From JAAAOZ01 sp964496595 (GTDB taxonomy: Bacteria > Chloroflexota > Anaerolineae > B4-G1 > SLSP01): a stretch of 61,069 nucleotides of DNA. Positions 16,265 through 25,314 of this stretch are shown here, piece by piece. The stretch lies in assembly GCA_964496595.1 (NCBI GenBank), contig CAZCAI010000008.1, forward strand, positions 1-61,069. The letters run 5' to 3'. The stretch's first letter is position 1. Each line of letters opens with the position of its first letter. The notes under the pieces were generated by a model. It searched no databases and was not told where the DNA came from. It saw only the letters and a program-made list of their open reading frames with translations. The position numbers and the translations under genes are program-made.

Positions 16265-17371
16265 ATGTTGAAACGATATACGTGGTTACTTTTGTCGCTG
16301 CTCATCGTCGCGTCGTTGGCGCTCACCTCGTGCGGCGGCGCACAGGAAGAGGAACCGGCGGGCGAGGAAGAACCGCTGCAAGCAGCCTTTGTCTACATTG
16401 GGCCTCCGGGAGATCTCGGTTGGACCTATGAGCACGATCAAGGGCGCGAGGAAGTTGAGGAAGAGTTTGGGGATCGTGTAGAAACCGCCTACATCGAGGA
16501 TGTCCCAGAAGGCCCCGACGCAGCCCGCGTGATTCGCCAGTACGCTCAAGAGGGCTACGATATGATCTTCGCGACCTCCTTCGGCTATATGGACCCGATG
16601 TACGAGGTGGCGGAGGAATTCCCCGATGTGATCTTCGAACACTGCTCCGGGTACAAGACCCGCGATAACATGGCCACCTACTTTGGCCGGATGTACCAAC
16701 CAAGGTATCTTTCCGGCCTGGTCGCCGGCGAGATGACGGAAGTCAATAGCATCGGCTACGTCGCAGCCTTCCCCATTCCAGAGGTTTTACGCGGCATTAA
16801 TGCCTTCACCCTGGGCGTGAAAGAGGTCAATCCCGACGCGGAGGTGCGCGTTGTCTGGACCAACACCTGGTATGACCCTGTGGTCGAGCGCGAGGCGGCG
16901 GTGGCGTTGTTGGATCAGGGCGTCGACATTATCGCCCAGCACCAGGATACAACCGAGCCGCAAAAGGCCGCGCAGGAACGCGGCGCGTTGAGTATCGGCT
17001 ATGACTCCGATATGCGCGCCTTTGTGGGCGATACCGTGCTCACCAGCCCCGTCTGGGAGTGGGGCGTCTACTACAAGAATACCGTCGGCGAAGCGCTGGA
17101 CGACACGTGGGAGACCCATCAGTATTGGGGCGGCCTGGAGGATGGCGTGGTCGCATTGGCGGAGTACAGCCCGAAGGTCTCGCAGGACGTGCGCGATCTG
17201 GTTGAATCAGAGCGCCAGCGGATCTTAGGCGATTGGGATGTCTTCTGTGGCCCAATCAACAATCAGGCCGGTGAGGAAATCGTCGCCGAGGGCGAGTGCA
17301 TGAGTGATGAAGAGATGCTCAATATGAGCTTCTTCATTGAGGGCGTCATCGGCTCTCTGCAGGAAGAATAA
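16265..17371 (+). CDS. BMP-family ABC transporter substrate-binding lipoprotein
   Basis: Encodes 368 residues after a strong GGAGG site. The lipobox LALTSC predicts lipidation at Cys23. The body matches the BMP/PnrA-like family (LQAAFVYIGPPGDLGWTYEHDQG near the N terminus, IFATSFGYMDPM and EHCSGYKT in the middle). Family members bind purine nucleosides or related compounds for import. The ATPase and two permeases lie downstream after a 428-bp gap filled with palindromic sequence, so the high-abundance binding protein may be expressed separately. The substrate is inferred from the family only. Confidence 0.9.
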   Translation: MLKRYTWLLLSLLIVASLALTSCGGAQEEEPAGEEEPLQAAFVYIGPPGDLGWTYEHDQGREEVEEEFGDRVETAYIEDVPEGPDAARVIRQYAQEGYDMIFATSFGYMDPMYEVAEEFPDVIFEHCSGYKTRDNMATYFGRMYQPRYLSGLVAGEMTEVNSIGYVAAFPIPEVLRGINAFTLGVKEVNPDAEVRVVWTNTWYDPVVEREAAVALLDQGVDIIAQHQDTTEPQKAAQERGALSIGYDSDMRAFVGDTVLTSPVWEWGVYYKNTVGEALDDTWETHQYWGGLEDGVVALAEYSPKVSQDVRDLVESERQRILGDWDVFCGPINNQAGEEIVAEGECMSDEEMLNMSFFIEGVIGSLQEE

Positions 17372-17391
17372 ACTTCAGACGTAGATTTAAC

Positions 17392-17422
17392 AGGGGCGAG
17401 GATTTGATTGATCCTCGCCCCT
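17392..17422 (+). terminator. Hairpin after the binding-protein gene
   Basis: AGGGGCGAGGAT with a 7-nt loop and its exact complement, 20 bp after the stop. It is not followed by a T-tract (AAACAAAC), so it may act as a partial terminator or protect the 3' end of the binding-protein mRNA. Confidence 0.55.
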
Positions 17423-17448
17423 AAACAAACCTCGTGAAGGTTTTCTGC

Positions 17449-17686
17449 CTACCGGACAGTTTTATGCCTCTATCTCAGCAGATTAAGCAGCTGGGGCAGA
17501 TGGATAATCAGATGGTCTAATTGATACAGAGTTACCGGCGATTTTCTCAAAGATCCGCAAAGAAATATCTTCCGCTGCACTTTTTTGTGTTTTCTTTGTA
17601 AGACTTTGGATCTAAACCGAAATCTAATCTGCTTACATCTACGCTATCTGCTGATTCAGAGTGATCTTGGAAAAAGTGTCCGGTAG
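17449..17686. repeat. Imperfect nested palindrome between transporter genes
   Basis: CTACCGGACA (17449-17458) pairs with TGTCCGGTAG (17677-17686). Within it, AGCAGATTA near 17478 and TAATCTGCT near 17624 form a second level, and ATCTGCTGAT near 17645 recalls the ends of the element at 8969-9126. It is probably an inserted miniature element separating the binding-protein gene from the ATPase gene. Confidence 0.55.
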
Positions 17687-17799
17687 CCAGGAAGGTTTTA
17701 AAATCTCAAGCTAATCAGACCTTATCTGCCAAAGATGATGTTGTATTAAGACATCTATTCGCAACTTGCACAAGGTAGCCAAACAAGTGAGATAAACCT

Positions 17800-19365
17800 A
17801 TGAATAAAAAGGAAAAACCGACGCCCGTATTAGAAATGCACGATGTCACCAAGCGCTTCCCCGGCGTTCTGGCCAACGACCACGTCGATTTGGAGCTATA
17901 CTCCGGCGAGGTGCTTTCACTGTTGGGCGAAAACGGCGCGGGTAAGAGCACGCTAATGAATGTCCTGATTGGTCTCTATCGCCAAGATGAAGGGGAGATC
18001 TACGTGCGCGGCAAGCGCGTAGAAATCCACTCCCCCAGCGATGCGGACGCCTTGGGCATCGGCATGGTGCATCAGAACTTTATGCTCATCCCCAAGATGA
18101 CCGTGGCCGAGAACATCATCCTAGGGCTGCGCGATCTCGAGTTTATTCCAGATATGAAAGAGATTCACGAGCGCATCCGGGATATTTCGGCGCGCTACCA
18201 TTTGGACGTCGACCCGACGACGCACATCTGGCAACTCAGTGTGGGCGAGCAGCAGCGCGTGGAGATCCTCAAACAGATCTATCGCGGCGCTGAGATTTTG
18301 ATCCTGGATGAGCCGACGGCCGTCCTCACACCGCAGGAATCCTATGAGCTGGCCCAGATCCTGGAGCGAATGACGAACGAGGGCAAATCTGCCATCTTCA
18401 TCACCCACAAAATGGATGAGGTGATCGCATTCTCGCAGCGCGTCTGCGTCTTGCAACACGGACGTCTGGTCGCTACCAAAAAAACCTCGGAGACCGACCC
18501 GCAGGAATTGGCGCAGTTGATGGTCGGGCGCGAGGTGCTCTTCCGCCTGGAAAAAGAGCCTTGCACGCCCGGCGAGGTGGTACTCGAACTGAAGGATGTC
18601 CACGCCTACAACAATAAGGGCCTGCCCGCCCTCGAAGGCGTTTCGCTGGAGATCCACCAGGGCGAGATTTTGGGCATTGCGGGCGTGGCCGGCAACGGGC
18701 AGCGCGAGTTAGCCGAGGTCATCACCGGCCTGCGCGAGGTCGTGCGCGGCCAGATCACCATCAACGGCGTGGATGTGACCAATCGCTCGCCCCTGGACAT
18801 CATTCGGACGGGCGTGAGCCACATTCCGGCGGATCGCATTGCTATGGGCGTGGTAGGCGATATGGCCGTCGCGGATAACATCGCGATGAAGGGCTATCGT
18901 AAAGAACCGCTTAGCGAAGGCGGCATCCTGCATCCGCAGCGGATCTTAGAGTTCGCCGCGCGGATGATCGATGCATTTAGCATCGCTACGCCGACGCCGA
19001 AGACCCACATTAAATTCCTCTCCGGCGGCAACATCCAGAAAGCCATCTTAGCCCGCGAGATCGATGCGTGCGGCGAGCTGCTGGTGGCCGTTTATCCCTC
19101 GCGCGGCCTGGACGTCGGCGCCACCGAGAGCGTGCGCAAACTGCTCTTAGAGCAACGCGCGCAGGGCCGGGCCGTCCTCCTCATCTCCGAAGATCTGGAG
19201 GAGTTGATGTCCATCGCCGATCGGATAGCCGTCCTCTTCGAGGGGCGCGTGATCGGCGTTGTGGCCTCGGACGATGCGGACATCAAGTTGTTGGGATTGA
19301 TGATGGCCGGCCATACACGTGATGAGGCTGAAGTCCAGGCCGAAACTGTCGGCGCGATTACTTAG
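17800..19365 (+). CDS. ABC transporter ATPase with two nucleotide-binding domains (nucleoside-type)
   Basis: Encodes 521 residues. The first domain is complete: Walker A GENGAGKST (43-51), signature LSVGEQQ, Walker B ILILDEPTAV. The second is degenerate, with GVAGNGQRE in place of Walker A, LSGGNIQKA as signature, and VAVYPSRGLDVGA where an acidic or Gln residue is more usual. This asymmetry is characteristic of the sugar/nucleoside importers (RbsA, NupO-like). It powers the two permeases encoded downstream, 9 bp away. The ribosome-binding site is weak (AAGTGAG). Confidence 0.92.
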   Translation: MNKKEKPTPVLEMHDVTKRFPGVLANDHVDLELYSGEVLSLLGENGAGKSTLMNVLIGLYRQDEGEIYVRGKRVEIHSPSDADALGIGMVHQNFMLIPKMTVAENIILGLRDLEFIPDMKEIHERIRDISARYHLDVDPTTHIWQLSVGEQQRVEILKQIYRGAEILILDEPTAVLTPQESYELAQILERMTNEGKSAIFITHKMDEVIAFSQRVCVLQHGRLVATKKTSETDPQELAQLMVGREVLFRLEKEPCTPGEVVLELKDVHAYNNKGLPALEGVSLEIHQGEILGIAGVAGNGQRELAEVITGLREVVRGQITINGVDVTNRSPLDIIRTGVSHIPADRIAMGVVGDMAVADNIAMKGYRKEPLSEGGILHPQRILEFAARMIDAFSIATPTPKTHIKFLSGGNIQKAILAREIDACGELLVAVYPSRGLDVGATESVRKLLLEQRAQGRAVLLISEDLEELMSIADRIAVLFEGRVIGVVASDDADIKLLGLMMAGHTRDEAEVQAETVGAIT

Positions 19366-19374
19366 GAGATCATT

Positions 19375-20466
19375 ATGCAAATCGTCTTTGAAAAACGTAA
19401 ATCACTCTCGCGAAAAGCGCTGTTCTTGGTGCCCATTATTTCATTTTTCGTCTCCTTGATCCTGGGCGCGATCCTCTTGATCATCTCCGGCGTGAATCCC
19501 ATCACCACCTACGCCGCGATGTTTCGAGGCGCGTTTGGATCGTGGCATAACTTCACCGAAACTTTGGTCAAGGCCATCCCCTTGATGCTCACCGGCTTAG
19601 GCGTCGGCATCGCCTTCCAGATGCGTTTCTGGAATATCGGGGCGGAGGGGCAACTGACGTTGGGCGGCGTGGCGGCGGCTTGGGTCGCGCTCTACTGGGC
19701 GCAGGGCTTACCGGCCTGGTCGCTGCTGCCGATGGCGCTCATCGTCGGCATCGCGGCGGGCGCGCTGTGGGCCGGCTTGCCGGCGGCGCTCAAAGCTTAC
19801 CTCGATGTGGATGAGACCTTAACCACATTGATGCTCAACTATGTCGCGATCCTCTTTGCCAACAACCTCTACAATGGCCCCTGGCGCGATCCGGGCGGCT
19901 ATGGCTTCCCCGGCACGGCTCAATTTGCAGAAGCAGCGTGGCTCCCGCGCCTCACCGGGCGCGTTCACATCGGCCTAATTTTCGCGCTGATTTTGGCCGT
20001 CGTGCTCTGGTTCGTCCTCAAACGCACGCGCTGGGGCTTCGAATTGCAGATCATCGGCGAGAATCAGACCGCCGCGCGCTATTTGGGCATCAACATCCCG
20101 CGCAACATCGTCCTGGCGCTCCTGCTCTCCGGCGCGCTCAGCGGCTTGGCCGGCGCGAGCGAGGTGCTGGGCATCTCGCGCCGCTTGCAGCAAGGTCTCT
20201 CCATCGGCTATGGCTACACGGCCATCATCGTCGCGTGGATGGCGCAACTCAACCCCATCGCCATCATCTTCGTGGCGGTCTTGATGGCTGCGCTGCTGGT
20301 CGGCGGCGACCAAGTCCAGATTATGATGGGGTTGCCGGCCGCCGTCGGGCGCGTACTCCAGGGCCTCATCCTCATCCCGATGTTAGCCGGCAGTCTCTTC
20401 ACAGAATATCGGCTCCAGATCATCCAACCCAAGCATACTGAGGAAGCAAAGGAGGTGGAAGCATGA
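19375..20466 (+). CDS. Nucleoside-type ABC transporter permease (NupP-like)
   Basis: Encodes 363 residues with about nine hydrophobic segments in the BPD_transp_2 family pattern. GLGVGIAFQMRFWNIGAEGQ is the strongly conserved family block, followed by LTTLMLNYVA. AGGAGAT precedes the ATG. The stop overlaps the start of the second permease (ATGA), so the two are translated together and probably form a heterodimeric channel. Confidence 0.9.
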   Translation: MQIVFEKRKSLSRKALFLVPIISFFVSLILGAILLIISGVNPITTYAAMFRGAFGSWHNFTETLVKAIPLMLTGLGVGIAFQMRFWNIGAEGQLTLGGVAAAWVALYWAQGLPAWSLLPMALIVGIAAGALWAGLPAALKAYLDVDETLTTLMLNYVAILFANNLYNGPWRDPGGYGFPGTAQFAEAAWLPRLTGRVHIGLIFALILAVVLWFVLKRTRWGFELQIIGENQTAARYLGINIPRNIVLALLLSGALSGLAGASEVLGISRRLQQGLSIGYGYTAIIVAWMAQLNPIAIIFVAVLMAALLVGGDQVQIMMGLPAAVGRVLQGLILIPMLAGSLFTEYRLQIIQPKHTEEAKEVEA

Positions 20467-21416
20467 TCGCCCTGTTGACCTCACTCCTGGCCATCACGGT
20501 CCGCGCCGGCGCCTCGCTGGTCTACGCCACCATCGGCGAAATCTACACCGAGCGCTCCGGCATCCTCAACCTGGGCCTGGAGGGGATGATGCTGATGGGC
20601 GCGGTGACGGCCTTCGCCACCGGCTACTACACCGACAGCGCCTGGCTGGGCCTGCTGGTCGCGATGGTCGTCGGCGGGGCGCTGGCCGCCATTCACGCCT
20701 TTTTGACCGTCACGATGCGCGCCAATCAGGTCGTCAGCGGCTTGAGCATCACGCTCTTCGGCAGCGGCCTGGCGAGCTTCTTGGGCCAACGCCTTGGCCC
20801 GGCATCCAACGGCCACTACCTGGTCGGGCTGGTCGGCCCCAGGTTCACCTCCCTAGAAATCCCTCTTCTAAGCCAAATCCCCATCGCGGGCGCGCTCTTC
20901 AAGCAGGATGTCCTGGTCTATTTCCTGTACATCGGCGTACCGATTGCCTGGTACTACCTCTACAAGACGCGCAATGGCCTCAACCTGCGCGCCGTCGGCG
21001 AAAGTCCGCCGACGGCGGATGCGATGGGCATCAATGTGATGCGCGTCCGCTATCTCTACACCATCTTCGGCGGGATGTTAGTCGGATTGGGCGGGGCGCA
21101 TCTTTCGTTAGCTTACACGCCCGGTTGGGCGGAGAACATCACCGGGGGGCGCGGCTGGATCGTCATCGCGCTGGTCATCTTCGCAATGTGGAATCCGGCG
21201 CGGGCCAGCTTGGGCGCGATCCTCTTCGGCGGCATCAACGCCGTGCAGTTCCGCCTCCAAGCGCACGGCACGACGATCCCGGCGGCCTACCTGAACATGC
21301 TTCCCTACCTGATGACCATCGCCGTGTTAATCGCGATGACGTGGTGGGAGGGCCTGCAACATCGCGTCGGCGCGCCGGCCGCGCTGGGTAAATCGTACAT
21401 GCGCGAGGAGAAATAG
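20463..21416 (+). CDS. Nucleoside-type ABC transporter permease (NupQ-like)
   Basis: Encodes 317 residues, hydrophobic throughout, with the family hallmark GEIYTERSGILNLGLEGMMLMGA near the N terminus (shown in parts: GEIYTERSG and NLGLEGMML). It overlaps the first permease gene by four bases. Together with the binding protein and the double ATPase it completes a BMP-type importer resembling the bacterial guanosine/purine nucleoside system. The gene is followed after 24 bp by an R2 repeat. Confidence 0.9.
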   Translation: MIALLTSLLAITVRAGASLVYATIGEIYTERSGILNLGLEGMMLMGAVTAFATGYYTDSAWLGLLVAMVVGGALAAIHAFLTVTMRANQVVSGLSITLFGSGLASFLGQRLGPASNGHYLVGLVGPRFTSLEIPLLSQIPIAGALFKQDVLVYFLYIGVPIAWYYLYKTRNGLNLRAVGESPPTADAMGINVMRVRYLYTIFGGMLVGLGGAHLSLAYTPGWAENITGGRGWIVIALVIFAMWNPARASLGAILFGGINAVQFRLQAHGTTIPAAYLNMLPYLMTIAVLIAMTWWEGLQHRVGAPAALGKSYMREEK

Positions 21417-21440
21417 CGCATCAGCGAATGAGCGAAAGCA

Positions 21441-21537
21441 ACCCTTGCGAAGGTTCCTCATAGCCTTTCAAGCCCGAAGCTTTTTGTCTGGCAGCGATAA
21501 CGCTGGGATAGAGAGCCTGGGCAACCTTCGCAAGGGT
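21441..21537. mobile_element. R2 miniature inverted-repeat element, copy A
   Basis: A 97-bp element with perfect 15-bp inverted ends, ACCCTTGCGAAGGTT (21441-21455) and AACCTTCGCAAGGGT (21523-21537). Other copies are at 24216-24313 and 41641-41739; interiors diverge except for TAGCCTTTCA after the left end in copies A and B. No target duplication is evident. Confidence 0.8.
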
Positions 21538-21559
21538 GAGTAAACGAGGAGAAATACCT

Positions 21560-22066
21560 ATGAAAAAAGATACCAGGTGGGAGATTCCTGAACACTGGCA
21601 ACCACAGGCCAACTCCCGTATGTGCTTTGTCTGTGGCCGCGAAAACCCCGTGGGGCTGCACATGGATTTCTACGACGATCTGGCGGCCCAGCAGGTGAAG
21701 GCGCCCTTTGTCATCCCGGCGCCCTATCAGGGCTACCCTGGCGTGGCCCACGGCGGGGTGCTGGCCAGCATCTTGGATGAGACGTCGGGCCGGGCCATCA
21801 ACGTCGGGCGCGAGGAGACTGCCTTCTGGGTGACGGCAAAGTTAGAGGTGCGCTATCGCGCGCCGACGCCGACGGAGACGCCGCTCACCGCCGTGGGCTG
21901 GGTCGTGGCGGAGCGCGGTCGTTCCGCCCAGGTCGCCGGCGAGATCCGCCTGCCCGACGGGACCGTCACCGCCGACGCGGAGGCCATCGTGGTCAACCCG
22001 CCGCCGGAGATGATCGCGGAGTGGGAAGAGGAACGCGAATTTTGGCGCGTCGAGGGCGAGAACTGA
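21560..22066 (+). CDS. PaaI-type hotdog thioesterase
   Basis: Encodes 168 residues. The ATG at 21560 is chosen over an upstream GTG at 21536 because GAGGAG sits at proper distance, whereas the GTG lies inside the end of the R2 element. The 4HBT hotdog fold is indicated by HGGVLASILDETSGRA, containing the helix with the catalytic acid, and an N-terminal CFVCGRENPVGLHM block that is typical of one PaaI-like subgroup. It should hydrolyse an acyl-CoA, probably phenylacetyl-type or medium chain; substrate unknown. Confidence 0.85.
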   Translation: MKKDTRWEIPEHWQPQANSRMCFVCGRENPVGLHMDFYDDLAAQQVKAPFVIPAPYQGYPGVAHGGVLASILDETSGRAINVGREETAFWVTAKLEVRYRAPTPTETPLTAVGWVVAERGRSAQVAGEIRLPDGTVTADAEAIVVNPPPEMIAEWEEEREFWRVEGEN

Positions 22067-22178
22067 CAAGGCGACAAGGAGATCAGGAGATAGGAAGACC
22101 AGGTAAGATCTCTTACGAGATGTTATCTGCTACGCTGCGCGGCTATAAACATAAAAATTCCCATACAAGGAGGTAGGT

Positions 22179-23030
22179 ATGTTACGAAATGTGAAACATT
22201 ATCACCGCCCCACCACGGCGGAGGATGCCGTGGCGCTGGTCCAATCGAATCCAAACGCCGTCTACATCGGCGGCGGCGCGTGGACGGTCGCGCAGGGCGA
22301 CGCCACGTTAGAGACGGTGGTGGATTTACAGGCCGCCGGCCTAAATGAGATTGAGGGCAAGTTGGACGGCGTCTTCATCGGCGCCACCGCCACCCTGCAA
22401 GAGATCATCGATCATCCAGACGCGGGCAGAATCGCCGGGGGGCTGCTCGCAACCGCCGCCGGCTACACCCAATCGCGCAACCTGCGCGAGCAGGGCACGT
22501 TGGGCGGCGCGTTGATCGTCGCCGGCCCCGCCGACCCGCTCACCACGGCGCTGCTCGTCCTGGATGCCGAGATCCAATACGCCGATCCGGCGCTGCACAC
22601 CGCGCCCTTCGCCAGCTTCGTCGCCTATCGCGACCGGCTGATCAAAACGCGCGTGCTGCTCACGCAGGTGAACATCAAGCGCCCGCCGGCCCGCAGCACG
22701 GCCGCCTTCGAGGTGGTGGGGCGCTCGCCCAAGGATAAGCCCATCGTCTGCGCGGCGGCCTACATCGCCGTGGACGAGGGCCTGCCCGCCGAGGTGCGCA
22801 TCGCCGTGGGCGGGGCCGCCGAGCAGCCCGTGCGCCTGCACAAGGCCGAGCATCTCCTCAAGGGCAAACTGCTCACCGCGGAGCAGGTCGCGGAGGCGCT
22901 GGCGCCGGTCAGCGCAGAGCTGAAGCCGGTCAGCGATTTCCGGGGCAGCGAGGCCTATCGCCGCGAGATGGCCGCTGTTCTGGCCCGCCGGGCGACCCTC
23001 AAGGCGTGGAACAAGGCGCGACGACGGTAG
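22179..23030 (+). CDS. FAD-binding subunit of a molybdenum hydroxylase (CoxM/XdhB-like)
   Basis: Encodes 283 residues after AAGGAGG. The FAD-binding motifs are visible: YIGGGAWTVAQG (residues 29-40) and IGATATLQEI plus the TLGGAL block. The C-terminal part (RSPKDKPIVCAAAYIAVD, VRIAVGGAAEQPVR) fits the CO dehydrogenase flavoprotein C-terminal domain. Such subunits pass electrons between the molybdopterin site, two [2Fe-2S] clusters and NAD. The molybdopterin and iron-sulfur subunits are absent from this window, which is unusual. Its position after a purine nucleoside-type importer hints at purine catabolism, but that is only context. Confidence 0.85.
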   Translation: MLRNVKHYHRPTTAEDAVALVQSNPNAVYIGGGAWTVAQGDATLETVVDLQAAGLNEIEGKLDGVFIGATATLQEIIDHPDAGRIAGGLLATAAGYTQSRNLREQGTLGGALIVAGPADPLTTALLVLDAEIQYADPALHTAPFASFVAYRDRLIKTRVLLTQVNIKRPPARSTAAFEVVGRSPKDKPIVCAAAYIAVDEGLPAEVRIAVGGAAEQPVRLHKAEHLLKGKLLTAEQVAEALAPVSAELKPVSDFRGSEAYRREMAAVLARRATLKAWNKARRR

Positions 23031-23126
23031 TGGATAGTCGAAGAGTCAAATGTGGGCACTGTGGTATTACGCAATACGTAATACGAAATACACACCTCGA
23101 ATTCAACCAAAACACGCCCTTAGAAT

Positions 23127-24143
23127 ATGGAAATGGATGTGAACAACGTGGGAAGCGATAACGTAGTAGCAACGACAGAAAAGCAGCGCGAATCCCTGGG
23201 CTGGTCGTACGGCGGTCAGGCGGTGATCGAGGGCGTGATGATGCGCGGGAAATACTTAGCCGCGATTGCCGTCCGCAAGCCGACCCTCAACAGCGCCGAG
23301 GCCGCCTCGGAGGGGAACGACGCAGACGGCGAGTCGAATGGAGAAGAGGCCGGGGAGATCGTCATCAAAACGGAGGAGTTGGGCGAGATCTACCGGGGCT
23401 GGATCAGCAAGACGCCCTTCCTGCGCGGGTTGCCTATGCTGTGGGATGCGCTGGGTCTGGGGATGCGCGCGCTTTTCTTCTCCGCCGAGGTCGTCGCCGA
23501 GGCGGAGGGCGAGGAGCTTGAGATGAACACCTCCACGGAGATTGCCCTGGGCGCTTTCTCCATCGCGCTAGGCTTGGGCCTCTTTATGGTGCTGCCCACC
23601 TTCGTCGCCGGCCTAATCCTCAGCAAAGCGGCGAATCCCCTGCTCTTCAATCTCCTGGAGGGCGGCGTGCGATTGACGCTGATGTTAGGCTATATGATCG
23701 CCATCGCGCAGATGGAGGACATCCGGCGCGTCTTCGCTTATCACGGCGCGGAGCACAAGACGATCAACGCCTACGAGGATGGCGCGCCTCTGACGGTCGA
23801 GGGCGTGCGCCCCTACTCGCGCCAGCACGCGCGCTGCGGCACCGCCTTCCTGCTGATCGTGGTGCTGATCTCCGTGCTGGTCTTCGCGCCGCTGGGCCGC
23901 CCCTCCCTCCCGGTGCGCATCCTCTCGCGCCTGCTGATGATTCCCGTCATCACGGGCATCGCCTACGAGTGGCTGCGCTTCACGGGCCGCCACGCCGAGC
24001 ACCCGATCATGCAAGCGCTCATCGGCCCGAACCTGGCGCTCCAGCGCATCACCACGCGCGAGCCGGACGACGAGATGCTGGAGGTCGCCATCGTCGCGCT
24101 CCAGCGCGTCCTGGCCGGGGAGAAAGCACACACCAACTCGTAG
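23127..24143 (+). CDS. DUF1385 membrane protein (YqhQ-like)
   Basis: Encodes 338 residues. The diagnostic GGQAVIEGVMMRG (29-41) and YHGAEHKTINAYE with RQHARCGTAF identify the family, present in many Gram-positive bacteria and Chloroflexota. There are about four transmembrane segments (two near 130-175, two near 235-275). Conserved His, Glu and Cys suggest a metal site, but the function is not established. Residues 50-75 are an acidic insert. No clear ribosome-binding site precedes the start; an alternative Met is two codons downstream. Confidence 0.85.
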   Translation: MEMDVNNVGSDNVVATTEKQRESLGWSYGGQAVIEGVMMRGKYLAAIAVRKPTLNSAEAASEGNDADGESNGEEAGEIVIKTEELGEIYRGWISKTPFLRGLPMLWDALGLGMRALFFSAEVVAEAEGEELEMNTSTEIALGAFSIALGLGLFMVLPTFVAGLILSKAANPLLFNLLEGGVRLTLMLGYMIAIAQMEDIRRVFAYHGAEHKTINAYEDGAPLTVEGVRPYSRQHARCGTAFLLIVVLISVLVFAPLGRPSLPVRILSRLLMIPVITGIAYEWLRFTGRHAEHPIMQALIGPNLALQRITTREPDDEMLEVAIVALQRVLAGEKAHTNS

Positions 24144-24165
24144 GTCGAAATGCCATTCCGACCTG

Positions 24166-24205
24166 CAAAAATCCCCCTTGCCAAATTTGGCGAGGGGGAT
24201 TTTTG
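24166..24205. terminator. Bidirectional terminator
   Basis: CAAAAATCCCCCTTGCC and its near-complement flank AAATT; runs of A and T on either side make it functional for both strands. It separates the DUF1385 gene from the R2 element and the convergent epimerase gene. A short palindrome (AGGTCGAAATGCCATTCCGA..., 24142-24164) overlaps the preceding stop region. Confidence 0.85.
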
Positions 24206-24215
24206 CATTCCAGAC

Positions 24216-24313
24216 ACCCTTGCGAAGGTTCCGCGTAGCCTTTCATCCGGGTCTGGCTCGTGGTCTGGACGCATAGCTTCTACGGCAAGGCGCCTTTCAA
24301 CCTTCGCAAGGGC
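24216..24313. mobile_element. R2 miniature inverted-repeat element, copy B
   Basis: 98 bp with ends ACCCTTGCGAAGGTT (24216-24230) and AACCTTCGCAAGGGC (24299-24313). The right end overlaps the 3' end of the epimerase gene, whose last codons (Cys-Pro-Cys-Glu-Gly-stop) are written by this arm. Confidence 0.8.
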
Positions 24314-25289
24314 ACGCGGCTCGCTCTTGATGCCAGCGCAAAAAATCCCGCAGCGTCTCGCAGAGCGGGCGCGCGTGATAGCCCAACGCCGCCTCGGCCT
24401 TGACGCAACTGAAGATCGCGTTGTCCTCCACCGTCTCCAGCGAGTAGGTCGTGAATTGGGGCGTGGTGTGCGTCAGCCGATAGAAAAACTCGGTGAAGCG
24501 CGCGGCCCACTTCGCCAGGCCCAACGGCACGACGATGTGCGGGCTGTGGATGCCCACAATCTCCTGGGTCAGCGCCTTGATCTCCGGCAGCGTGACGTGC
24601 GTCCCGGTGAGGATGTAGGCCTCGCCCGTGCGCCCGCGCTCGCCCGCTAAGATGAGGCCCTGGGCCACATCGCGCACATCGACAAAATCGTAGGCGCCAT
24701 TGACCAGGAAATGCAATCCTCGCCGCGCATACCCCGCGACCACCTGCCCCATCTCCGAGCCTAAGTAATCGTGCGGGCCGATGATGCCCGTCGGACAGGC
24801 GATCACCGCATCCAGCCCCTGCTCGACCGCCGCCAGCACGCGCAACATCCCCTCCGCCTTGGTACAATCGTAGGAGCCGGCGGGCCGATCCGTCGCGAAG
24901 GGATGCGTCTCGTCCACGGTGACGCCGTGCGGCGCGCGCCGAAAAGCGTGGATCGAGCTGACGTGCACCATCCGCCGGACGCCGCCGGCCAGCGCCGCCT
25001 GCGCGACGTTGCCCGCCCCCTCGATGTTGACGCGCTGCATCAGCGCCTCGCGCCCCGGCAGGATAGAGATGATGCCCGCCAGGTGATAGACAACCTCCAC
25101 ATCCGTCATCGCCCGGCGCAGCGAGGCCGGATCGAGCACGTTGCCCGCGACGCGCGCCACGTCCAGCCCCGCGAGCGAGGCGCAGGGATCATCAGGCAAC
25201 ACCAACGCACGCACCTGCTCCCCTCTCGCAAGCAGCGCGCGGATCAAGACATTCCCCACATGGCCGGTTCCCCCGGTAACTAAGATCAT
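24297..25289 (-). CDS. NAD-dependent epimerase/dehydratase (extended SDR)
   Basis: Encodes 330 residues. The start at 25289 follows AAGGAGG and gives the Rossmann motif directly at the N terminus (MILVTGGTGHVGN). The catalytic SDR pattern is present as Ser in VHVSSIHAF and YDCTKAEG, i.e. Tyr-x3-Lys. Related proteins reduce dihydroflavonol-like or sterol substrates, or epimerise nucleotide sugars; the substrate here is open. The C-terminal five residues and stop codon are supplied by an R2 element, implying that insertion replaced or trimmed the original end. The promoter carries a clear palindrome. Confidence 0.85.
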   Translation of the reverse strand: MILVTGGTGHVGNVLIRALLARGEQVRALVLPDDPCASLAGLDVARVAGNVLDPASLRRAMTDVEVVYHLAGIISILPGREALMQRVNIEGAGNVAQAALAGGVRRMVHVSSIHAFRRAPHGVTVDETHPFATDRPAGSYDCTKAEGMLRVLAAVEQGLDAVIACPTGIIGPHDYLGSEMGQVVAGYARRGLHFLVNGAYDFVDVRDVAQGLILAGERGRTGEAYILTGTHVTLPEIKALTQEIVGIHSPHIVVPLGLAKWAARFTEFFYRLTHTTPQFTTYSLETVEDNAIFSCVKAEAALGYHARPLCETLRDFLRWHQERAACPCEG

Positions 25290-25314
25290 CGGTCGCCTCC
25301 TTCGGTGAGTTATT

